From: Endomicrobiia bacterium
Lineage (GTDB): Bacteria > Elusimicrobiota > Endomicrobiia > Endomicrobiales > Endomicrobiaceae
DNA length: 5,671 bases
Assembly: GCA_009782015.1 (NCBI GenBank)
Contig: WQUP01000086.1
Coordinates: 1 to 5,671 of the forward strand
Reading direction: 5' to 3'
Positions 1 through 4,616 of the stretch are shown here, piece after piece; the first letter of the stretch is position 1; each line of letters begins with the position of its first letter. Made by a program: the position numbers and the translations under genes. The notes under the pieces are model-generated. The model ran no database searches, was not told the origin of the DNA, and saw only the letters and a list, made by a program, of their open reading frames with translations.

Positions 1-1221
1 AGGCCTTGATTTTGGGGGATAAGAATCGACTATTCTTCTTATCTCGCCGCCTATCTCTTTCCAGCCGAACACGTCGTTTGTGACGTCTATTCTCTCGGGT
101 TCTGGTATCCCGTGGCGCACTTTTTCAACCTGCTCTTTAGGCAGGAATTTTTCAAGAGGAAACACTTTATACATTATGTGCAGCGGCGCAAGAATAAGAA
201 GCAGAATCGTCAAAGCCCATGCGATTATCGTGTAGTTGCGGAACCATTTTACGTCCCAATACTTTAGCGTGATGTGCGCAACATAAATGGACAGCACGAG
301 ATAGCCCATAGCCGGCCAGTGAGGAAGAATTTCGTGGAAAGTGGCAACGGCGTTAAAGAGTATAAGAGTAGGCAGAGAGAAACAGGCTATAAGAAGTGCG
401 GTCCTGTCTTTTTTTACGAAAGCTTCTTTTATACACAGATATGCCGCGCCGATAAATACCAAAAATATCAGAGGAGATATGTAGCCTGCCTGCGCGCCGA
501 TGCTGCGTCCGAACAATGTAAGCGAAAATTCAGGAGCCGCTCCGCCGAAACCATGGCGCAGCTGAAAACCGAAAGAAGCCCAGTCATTTTCGATGTTCCA
601 AAGGATTACGGGTATAAACAGAATGAAAGATATGAGAAGCGCAAAGTAAGGCTCTTTTCTCTTAAACCAGAATCTGTGCTTCGGCGAAAGTATTAAAAAA
701 AGCGCGGCTGAAAATGGGATCATAACGGCGTTGTACTTTGAAAGGAGCGCAAAGCCGGTTATAAGCCCGAAAAGATACCAGTAATTTTTGTTGTTTGTCT
801 CAAGTATTACGATAAATACAAGAAACGCGAGTATCCAAAACAGCGCAAGAGGGGAATCCGGCACGGCTATGACCGAACCGAGAAACGAGAACACCGGCAG
901 GACATTTAAAAGAAGCACTCCGGCAAAAGCCGTTCTTTCATTGTAAAGCTTTTTTACGCATATGAAAAAAATCCATGAAGCTAAGAAGAAAATCAAAACT
1001 GCCGGCAGGCGCACGGCAAATGCCGTATTGCCGAAAATAAGCGTCGATACCTTTATTATGTAGGCGATCAGCGGAGGATGGTCAAAATAAGACAAGTCCA
1101 GAAATTTCGTATAGACCCAGTAATGCGCTTCATCAACTGTCAGGCCTATTCTGCCTATAAACAGCAGCCTCAAAAGCGCCGTAAATATATTGACTGCCCA
1201 AAACCAACGCTTGTAGTTCAT
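1..1221 (-). CDS. GT39/ArnT-like membrane glycosyltransferase (3' end outside window)
   Basis: An open frame of 407 codons runs from the ATG at 1221 off the left edge, so the C-terminus is missing. It is a polytopic membrane protein whose hydrophobic segments alternate with short polar loops. Family marks of PMT_2/GT39 proteins (ArnT and protein mannosyltransferase relatives) are visible: DEAHYW at residues 30-35 in the first outer loop, where the acidic pair is the usual metal/catalytic site; YFDHPPL at 45-51; PDSPL at 121-125; and PHWPAMGY at 300-307. Such enzymes move a sugar from a polyprenyl-phosphate carrier onto a lipid, glycan or protein on the outer side of the inner membrane. The acceptor cannot be told from sequence. 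AAAGGT (1231-1236) is a modest ribosome site about 9 nt before the start. It is the last visible gene of the minus-strand sugar cluster, separated from the GT2 gene only by a palindromic repeat. Confidence 0.88.
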   Translation of the reverse strand, partial: MNYKRWFWAVNIFTALLRLLFIGRIGLTVDEAHYWVYTKFLDLSYFDHPPLIAYIIKVSTLIFGNTAFAVRLPAVLIFFLASWIFFICVKKLYNERTAFAGVLLLNVLPVFSFLGSVIAVPDSPLALFWILAFLVFIVILETNNKNYWYLFGLITGFALLSKYNAVMIPFSAALFLILSPKHRFWFKRKEPYFALLISFILFIPVILWNIENDWASFGFQLRHGFGGAAPEFSLTLFGRSIGAQAGYISPLIFLVFIGAAYLCIKEAFVKKDRTALLIACFSLPTLILFNAVATFHEILPHWPAMGYLVLSIYVAHITLKYWDVKWFRNYTIIAWALTILLLILAPLHIMYKVFPLEKFLPKEQVEKVRHGIPEPERIDVTNDVFGWKEIGGEIRRIVDSYPPKSRP

Positions 1222-1256
1222 ATTATGATAACCTTTAAAATCTGTCGTTTTTGTTT

Positions 1257-1332
1257 GTCATTCTGAAAGGACAATGTCCTTGAAGAATCTAGAGGTCTAG
1301 ATCCTTCGGCAGCTTTGCCGCCTCAGGATGAC
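1257..1332. repeat. Palindromic intergenic repeat, copy A (cruciform type)
   Basis: The outer arms GTCATTCTGA (1257-1266) and TCAGGATGAC (1323-1332) pair with one wobble. The inner arms GAAGAATCTAGA (1282-1293) and TCTAGATCCTTC (1296-1307) pair with one mismatch. Between them sit two side hairpins, AAGGACA/TGTCCTT (1267-1281) and CGGCA/TGCCG (1307-1320). The whole can fold as a cloverleaf or cruciform. It fills most of the gap between the GT2 and GT39 genes and overlaps the last codons of the GT2 gene. Its ends match copies B and C, so it belongs to a dispersed REP-like family. It carries no gene and no T-tract, so it is not an obvious terminator. Confidence 0.8.
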
Positions 1333-2030
1333 GCCTGCGGCGTCACTTTGAGTCTCAGGACTTTAAACAGGTATTTTACAAGAGTCCACGGCTTGAGTTT
1401 TGATTCGCCGGACGCTCTTGAGAGGAATTCTATAGGATATTCTTTAATTGTAAAACCGAATTTTTTGAGATAATAAATAACTTCCGTGACTATGAAAGGG
1501 TCGTTTGCCTTTAAATTACCGGCAAACTTTTCTAAAACTTCTTTCTTGAACATTCTGTAGCCGGAAGTCGGATCTTTTATTTTTACGCCGAGCACAAATC
1601 CAAGATACCATTTTGACATATTGCTTACTATCTGGCGCAGCACGGTTCTTTCTTCGTCTTTTCCGCCGTTCACGTAACGCGATCCGATTACAACGTCGCA
1701 GCTTTGCATCATATCGCGGAAACCAGGCAGATACTTAGGAGAGTGCGAACCGTCGGCGTCCATCTCGACTATATATTTTGCGCCCATCTCTATGGCTTTT
1801 TTGAAGCCGTCTTTCCCGGCATAGCCTCTGCCCCTCTTCTCTTTTCTCAAAAGAAGATGGACTTTCGGATTGGTTTTTGCCATATCTTCGACTATTTTAT
1901 ACGTTCCATCAGGCGACATGTCGTCTACAATCAGCACTTCGATGTCTATGCCGCAGTTAAGAACGTCTCCGATCACATTTTTTATGTTCGAAGCCTCGTT
2001 GTATGTCGGTATCATCGCTATTGTTTCCAT
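1323..2030 (-). CDS. GT2 glycosyltransferase, polyprenyl-phosphate mannose synthase (Dpm1) type
   Basis: This 235-residue protein is close to the length of single-domain Dpm1-type synthases. Visible motifs are PTYNE (8-12) and VDDMSPDGT (35-43) for the nucleotide site, MDADGSHSPKYL (90-101) holding the metal-binding DxD (D91-D93), GSRY (116-119), DPTSGYRMF (153-161) and RASGESKL (205-212). All are typical of dolichyl/polyprenyl-phosphate mannose synthase relatives. The expected reaction is transfer of a sugar, probably mannose from GDP-mannose, to polyprenyl phosphate at the inner face of the membrane. The exact sugar is inferred. No C-terminal membrane segments are present, so the enzyme is peripheral. 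The start ATG is 8 nt after the stop of the GT9 gene, and its ribosome site TAAGAGGA overlaps that stop, suggesting translational coupling. The C-terminal serines and the stop codon lie in repeat copy A. The product could feed the GT39 enzyme next to it. Confidence 0.88.
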   Translation of the reverse strand: METIAMIPTYNEASNIKNVIGDVLNCGIDIEVLIVDDMSPDGTYKIVEDMAKTNPKVHLLLRKEKRGRGYAGKDGFKKAIEMGAKYIVEMDADGSHSPKYLPGFRDMMQSCDVVIGSRYVNGGKDEERTVLRQIVSNMSKWYLGFVLGVKIKDPTSGYRMFKKEVLEKFAGNLKANDPFIVTEVIYYLKKFGFTIKEYPIEFLSRASGESKLKPWTLVKYLFKVLRLKVTPQASS

Positions 2031-2038
2031 ATGTCCTC

Positions 2039-3172
2039 TTACAAATACTTTTCAACGGCTTTAATGACTTCTTCCGTAGTTATCGCTTCCATGCAGTTAT
2101 CGGTTTTTTCGCAGGTCTGCTTATAGCAGCATATGCAGTTTTTGTCAGATTGTATCTTCGTTCCGCGGCCGTAAACTTCGATCTCGGCAAGAGACGTGGG
2201 TCCGAAAAGCGCGACTATGTTTTTTTTAAGTCCGGCTGCGGCGTGAAGGGCCATCGTATCGCCGCATACGACTATATCGCATAAGTTTATCATGGCGAAA
2301 AAATCAGAGACAGAGTTATCGGTACCGGTAGAAAATACGTTTGGAATTTTCTTTGCCATAATCGCTTTTATCTCTGCTTCATCGTCTCTTCCGCCGAGCA
2401 GCAGCACAATATGTCCTTTTTCGGAAAAATACTTTGCCGTTTCAATAAAACCGCCCATGCGCCACTTTTTCATCTTCCATCTTTTACCGGCGCCGGGATT
2501 TATGCCTATTATTTTTTTATCCGTTTTGATTTTATTTTCTTTTAAAAAATCTCCGGCTTTTTTTACCGAAGACGCCGCAAGCGGAACCACGATCTCATAA
2601 TTGTCTTTCGGCAGGCCGGCTATTTTTGACATCCAATGCTGGTATGTAAACTTGTTTGCTTTTTTCAGTTCGTCATACGCGCTCATCTCGAGCCACTGCG
2701 CCGCAAAATCATTTGAAGGAACGATATTCCTTTTGCTGTCTAGAGAATATCCTACAAGTTTTTCGGTATTGGCGAGCTTAGCCAAAGCAAGACTTTCAGG
2801 TGCAAGGTCAAGATTTATTACGGTATCATAGCAATTTAAAGCAAGAAACTCGTTTATTTTTTCGTCATTTAAAATGATTTTCGATATTAAAGTGTTGCCT
2901 TCAAGCACAGCGGCGTTATTTTTGTTCACAAGCCATGAGATTGAGCTTTTAGGATAAAGCGCTTTCAATCCTTCAAGCATAAAAGTGGTTCTTAACACGT
3001 CGCCCATTGCCCCGAGCTTTATGACGAGTATTCTTTTTTCTTCCAGCACGGCGGACGCTTTTTCGTATTTCTTACATTCCGCGCAGCGCATATTATCATT
3101 TTTTTGATAAACGCACGGCCGGTCAAGCGGGAAATGCATGCAATCGGTATGGACGGAAAAATTTTTATTCAT
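2039..3172 (-). CDS. GT9 heptosyltransferase-family protein with terminal cysteine clusters
   Basis: This 377-residue protein is of the ADP-heptose:LPS heptosyltransferase family (WaaC/WaaF/RfaF-like), two Rossmann domains of GT-B fold. KLGAMGDVL (52-60) is the N-terminal loop with the conserved Asp58. NPGAGKRWKMKKW (225-237), GGRDDE (260-265), GDTMALHAAAGL (304-315) and FGPTS (323-327) form the donor side. The expected role is adding a heptose or similar ADP-activated sugar to a surface glycolipid in the cytoplasm; the substrate is not proven. An extra head of about 45 residues holds C11, C20, C30 and C33 in a DC-MHFPLDRPC...CAEC pattern, and the tail holds C346, C348, C349, C354 and C360. 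These could form a metal site. This is the first gene of the minus-strand cluster; a promoter candidate lies just upstream. No clear Shine-Dalgarno precedes the ATG. Confidence 0.9.
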   Translation of the reverse strand: MNKNFSVHTDCMHFPLDRPCVYQKNDNMRCAECKKYEKASAVLEEKRILVIKLGAMGDVLRTTFMLEGLKALYPKSSISWLVNKNNAAVLEGNTLISKIILNDEKINEFLALNCYDTVINLDLAPESLALAKLANTEKLVGYSLDSKRNIVPSNDFAAQWLEMSAYDELKKANKFTYQHWMSKIAGLPKDNYEIVVPLAASSVKKAGDFLKENKIKTDKKIIGINPGAGKRWKMKKWRMGGFIETAKYFSEKGHIVLLLGGRDDEAEIKAIMAKKIPNVFSTGTDNSVSDFFAMINLCDIVVCGDTMALHAAAGLKKNIVALFGPTSLAEIEVYGRGTKIQSDKNCICCYKQTCEKTDNCMEAITTEEVIKAVEKYL

Positions 3173-3181
3173 AACTCGGTA

Positions 3182-3210
3182 AAAATAGCAAATTTTACAA
3201 CTGCGGTCAA
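3182..3210 (-). promoter_or_regulatory. Candidate sigma70-type promoter for the GT9-GT2-GT39 cluster
   Basis: Read on the minus strand, TTGACC (3210-3205) and TATTTT (3187-3182) are separated by 17 bp. Transcription would begin near 3175, only a few bases before the GT9 ATG at 3172. This fits the absence of a Shine-Dalgarno and would make the message leaderless or nearly so. The -10 is only moderately like consensus, so another upstream promoter is possible. The MITE-like element begins just beyond the -35 box. Confidence 0.45.
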
Positions 3211-3227
3211 ACTTAACTCTTGAATTT

Positions 3228-3374
3228 CACGACAAACGCATGAAAAAAAAGGTATCGATGACAGTGCCATCACCATGTGTCACCCTGAACTTGTTTCAGG
3301 GTCTAGCCTTTGTCATTTAACGACTAGATCCTGAAACAAGTTCAGGATGACACCCGTTTCATGCGTTTGTCGTG
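3228..3374. mobile_element. MITE-like element, 147 bp, with terminal inverted repeats and flanking direct repeats
   Basis: The ends are perfect 18-bp inverted repeats: CACGACAAACGCATGAAA at 3228-3245 and its reverse complement at 3357-3374. Immediately outside both ends is the same 10-bp sequence TCTTGAATTT (3218-3227 and 3375-3384), which looks like a target-site duplication. The interior has no open frame of useful size, so this would be a non-autonomous element moved in trans. It contains palindromic repeat copy B. It sits between two divergent promoters without breaking either. The transposase family is unknown; duplications of 9-10 bp occur in several insertion-sequence families. Confidence 0.7.
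3277..3353. repeat. Palindromic intergenic repeat, copy B
   Basis: Two 30-nt arms (3277-3306 and 3324-3353) are inverted copies with 28 of 30 positions matching, around a 17-nt loop. The arms begin GTGTCACCCTGAAC and end GTTCAGGATGACAC. The core CCTGAAC...GTTCAGG is shared with copy C, and the GTCA/TGAC ends with copies A and C. It lies inside the 147-bp MITE-like element, so either it is that element's core or it inserted there later. No T-tract follows on either strand. Confidence 0.85.
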
Positions 3375-3392
3375 TCTTGAATTTGCTGCTGC

Positions 3393-3421
3393 TTGACAAG
3401 CTATAAGCGTTGTTATATAAT
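3393..3421 (+). promoter_or_regulatory. Consensus sigma70-type promoter for the infC leader
   Basis: TTGACA (3393-3398) and TATAAT (3416-3421) both match the consensus at 6 of 6 bases with the ideal 17-bp spacer. Initiation is expected near A3425-A3427. It points toward the structured leader, the terminator and infC-rpmI-rplT. Such a strong promoter suits a ribosomal-protein operon kept in check downstream, or a highly expressed small RNA. Confidence 0.85.
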
Positions 3422-3456
3422 CTCAAACGTTAACCGGCTTCGTGCCGGTTCCAAGC

Positions 3457-3549
3457 AGCCGTCCCGGCTCACCTTCACCCATACGATGTTCGGGGAAAAA
3501 GGTTAAAATGTAAAGATACGTTGTGTAATTATGTATATTTACGGGACGG
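3457..3549 (+). promoter_or_regulatory. Candidate antiterminator pairing in the infC leader
   Basis: CCGTCCCG occurs at 3459-3466 and again as part of the right arm of the terminator (3559-3566). The left terminator arm CGGGACGG (3542-3549) is complementary to both. Pairing with the upstream copy would block the terminator. The upstream copy is itself largely held in a small hairpin AGCCG/CGGCT (3457-3469), which would free the terminator to form. This gives a three-state switch seen directly in base complementarity; what ligand or protein tips it is unknown. Confidence 0.55.
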
Positions 3550-3573
3550 AATTTTATTCCGTCCCGATTTTTT
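3542..3573 (+). terminator. Intrinsic terminator before infC
   Basis: CGGGACGGAAT (3542-3552) and ATTCCGTCCCG (3556-3566) form a perfect 11-bp stem with a TTT loop, followed after one A by six Ts (3568-3573). It ends transcripts from the consensus promoter at 3393-3421 unless read-through occurs. The opposite strand has no comparable T-run. Confidence 0.92.
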
Positions 3574-3587
3574 ATTTCAATTCGGCC

Positions 3588-3617
3588 ATAGCGGACTATT
3601 TTAAGTTAGTCCGCTAT
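3588..3617 (+). promoter_or_regulatory. Perfect hairpin between the terminator and infC
   Basis: ATAGCGGACTA (3588-3598) and TAGTCCGCTAT (3607-3617) form an 11-bp stem with an 8-nt loop TTTTAAGT. GGC (3584-3586) and GCC (3621-3623) could add pairs beyond a small bulge. No T-run follows, so it is not an intrinsic terminator. It ends 9 nt before the presumed infC ribosome site and may shape translation of infC, protect the 5' end of processed mRNA or bind a regulator. Confidence 0.5.
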
Positions 3618-3625
3618 AATGCCGA

Positions 3626-3632
3626 GAGGGGG
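3626..3632 (+). promoter_or_regulatory. Presumed infC ribosome binding site
   Basis: A purine run GAGGGGG lies here. Its GAGG core (3626-3629) is 8 nt from the codon GTC at 3638, the right distance for a start there. This is the main positional argument for placing the infC start at 3638, since the frame has no ordinary start codon nearby. Confidence 0.45.
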
Positions 3633-3637
3633 AAGCC

Positions 3638-4168
3638 GTCGAAAACAAAAGATTTCGTACAAACCAGTTTATCAGAGTTCCGGAGGTCCGTCTTATAGAT
3701 GCCGACGGAAATCAGGTTGGGGTAGTAAAGACAGCCGAGGCGTTTGCAATGGCGCAGGCTAAAGGTTTGGATTTAGTTGAAATTTCTCCGCAGGCAACTC
3801 CGCCCGTGTGCAAAATAATCAATTTCTCCAAATTCAAGTACGAGACGGAGAAAAAAGAGAAGGAAGCCAGGAAAAAACAGAAAGTATCCCAGCTTAAAGA
3901 AGTCAGAATAAGGCCGAGAATCGGCGAACACGACTTGGAAATCAAAATTAAGCACGCCAGAGGCTTTATCGAAAACGGAGACAAGGTTCAGATTACCGCC
4001 ATGTTTTCCGGAAGAGAGATGCAGCATAAAGAGCTCGGCATAAAAATAATGGACAAGATTCAGGAAGCGCTTTCCGACATAGCGGAACCGGAAGGAAGAG
4101 CATCTTCTTTCGGCACAAGAGTGTTCCTGACGCTTATGCCTAAGAAGAAAGACAAAGTTAAAAGTTGA
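3638..4168 (+). CDS. infC: Translation initiation factor IF-3, with apparent non-canonical start
   Basis: IF3 binds the 30S subunit, keeps it apart from 50S and checks start codon-anticodon pairing. From GTC at 3638 the product has 176 residues, the usual family length. The N-domain begins near FRTNQFIRVPEVRLID (6-21). The family signature KIINFSKFKYETEK is at 59-72. A Lys/Glu-rich linker follows, then the C-domain with RIRPRIGEHDLEIK and a GREMQHKELG segment. The frame is closed upstream by TAA at 3617-3619, and no ATG, GTG or TTG lies between that stop and the ATG at 3749, which would remove about 37 conserved residues. Either a rare start is used, as with AUU in Escherichia coli infC, or there is a frameshift after the ATG at 3619. 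The last residues KVKS and the stop derive from a downstream repeat. The protein is certain; the start is not. Confidence 0.93.
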   Translation, partial: VENKRFRTNQFIRVPEVRLIDADGNQVGVVKTAEAFAMAQAKGLDLVEISPQATPPVCKIINFSKFKYETEKKEKEARKKQKVSQLKEVRIRPRIGEHDLEIKIKHARGFIENGDKVQITAMFSGREMQHKELGIKIMDKIQEALSDIAEPEGRASSFGTRVFLTLMPKKKDKVKS

Positions 4169-4291
4169 AAGTTCAAAGTGAAAATAACTGCAAAAACGAA
4201 AAGGCAGAAATGAAAGGTAAAGTTGAAAGTGAAAATAAGAAAAGCCGTTTGCATTTAATTTCACTTTTCACTTTCAACTTTTCACTCTGCC
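4161..4291. repeat. Purine-rich direct and inverted repeat in the infC-rpmI gap
   Basis: AAAGTTGAAAGT occurs at 4161-4172 and 4219-4230, and AAAGTGAAAATAA at 4175-4187 and 4226-4238. The 17-nt arm at 4219-4235 is perfectly inverted at 4265-4281, with GGCAG (4203-4207) and CTGCC (4287-4291) adding an outer pair. The region could form a long hairpin in the mRNA between infC and rpmI. The infC stop TGA (4166-4168) lies inside the first unit. The sequence differs from the GTCA...TGAC family elsewhere in the window. No coding potential is seen. Confidence 0.75.
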
Positions 4292-4313
4292 GTTAAAAAA
4301 GGGAGCACTAAAA

Positions 4314-4514
4314 ATGCCAAAAATGAAAACGCACAGCGGCGCGAAAAAGCGCTTTAAGGTTACCGGCAGCGGAAAAGTAAAATACAGAAAACCGGGGCAG
4401 AGACATCTTATGGCCGGAGATTCCGGAAACCAAAACAGAAGATCGAGAAAACCTTCCATAGTAGCCGATACGGACATGAAAACTATGAAGAAGTATCTGC
4501 CGTACGGATTTTAA
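4314..4514 (+). CDS. rpmI: 50S ribosomal protein L35
   Basis: This 66-residue, strongly basic protein has the typical length of bL35. It begins [21 protein letters not shown] (residues 1-21 overall, with the conserved [10 protein letters not shown] block at 5-14). It continues with [11 protein letters not shown] and ends near [12 protein letters not shown], a standard L35 ending. It is a component of the large ribosomal subunit. The ribosome site AAGGGAG ends at 4305, 8 nt before the ATG. It lies between infC and rplT as in most bacteria and is probably cotranscribed with both. A palindromic repeat starts 7 nt after its stop. Confidence 0.97.
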   Translation: MPKMKTHSGAKKRFKVTGSGKVKYRKPGQRHLMAGDSGNQNRRSRKPSIVADTDMKTMKKYLPYGF

Positions 4515-4520
4515 TCAATT

Positions 4521-4594
4521 TGTCATCCTGAACTTGTTTCAGGATCTTGCCGTTAAAAAGTAAAAACAGACCCTGAAACGAGTTCAGGGTGACA
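4521..4594. repeat. Palindromic intergenic repeat, copy C (between rpmI and rplT)
   Basis: The 27-nt arms (4521-4547 and 4568-4594) are inverted copies with 24 of 27 positions matching, around a 20-nt A-rich loop. The ends TGTCATCCTGAAC and GTTCAGGGTGACA match copy B closely. The hairpin ends 8 nt before the rplT ribosome site, so the mRNA between the L35 and L20 coding regions would carry a long stem. No T-run follows the stem on the plus strand, so read-through is expected. Confidence 0.85.
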
Positions 4595-4602
4595 CGACCT
4601 TC

Positions 4603-4608
4603 AAGGAG
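4603..4608 (+). promoter_or_regulatory. rplT ribosome binding site
   Basis: AAGGAG is a full Shine-Dalgarno core, 8 nt before the ATG at 4617. It is the strongest ribosome site in the window and lies directly after the copy C hairpin, leaving it exposed if the hairpin folds. Confidence 0.8.
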
Positions 4609-4616
4609 ATTTTCAA

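Larger units (their letters stand above)
3427..3573 (+). ncRNA. Structured non-coding leader / attenuator RNA upstream of infC
   Basis: The segment runs from the predicted start of the consensus promoter to the T-run of the terminator. I do not recognise it as a known RNA family. Visible helices are AACCGGC/GCCGGTT (3432-3438 with 3444-3450, loop TTCGT), AGCCG/CGGCT (3457-3461 with 3465-3469) and ACCTT/AAGGT (3471-3475 with 3499-3503). A possible closing stem is AACGT/ACGTT (3426-3430 with 3518-3522). An alternative stem, TAACC/GGTTA (3431-3435 with 3501-3505), would compete with the first hairpin. The only short frame is a six-codon one from 3486 with no ribosome site. Because infC-rpmI-rplT follows, a leader sensing L20 (known for this operon in Firmicutes and enteric bacteria) is the leading idea; a free-standing small RNA is the alternative. 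Confidence 0.6.

Noticed and set aside
274..696. Plus-strand frame of 140 codons
   Set aside because: It is antisense to the clear GT39 membrane protein, has no recognisable motif and no ribosome site.
2003..2831. Plus-strand frames opposite the GT9 gene
   Set aside because: They are shadows of the GT9 coding sequence, whose motifs leave no doubt about strand and frame.
3277..3353. Copy B as a bidirectional terminator
   Set aside because: No T-run follows the stem on either strand, and the same hairpin occurs inside an operon as copy C.
3218..3384. CRISPR array or phage attachment site
   Set aside because: There is no series of regularly spaced direct repeats and no integrase; terminal inverted repeats with short flanking duplications fit a transposed element better.
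3486..3506. Leader peptide of six codons (MFGEKG)
   Set aside because: No ribosome site, no runs of a regulatory amino acid, and the position does not fit control of the terminator.
3427..3573. SRP RNA, 6S RNA or T-box identity for the leader
   Set aside because: The GGAAGGAAGCAGCC-type SRP loop, the long 6S-type symmetrical stem and the T-box GGTGGAACC motif are absent; only a short CAAGCAGCC resemblance exists.
3615..3620. TATAAT as a second promoter for infC
   Set aside because: The matching -35 position (CGGACT at 3592-3597) is poor, the box is the outer end of a perfect hairpin, and a start there would leave almost no leader before the presumed ribosome site.
3749..4168. ATG at 3749 as the infC start
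   Set aside because: It would discard RTNQFIRVPEVRLIDADG and neighbouring residues, a conserved IF3 N-domain segment that is intact in frame upstream, and it has no ribosome site.
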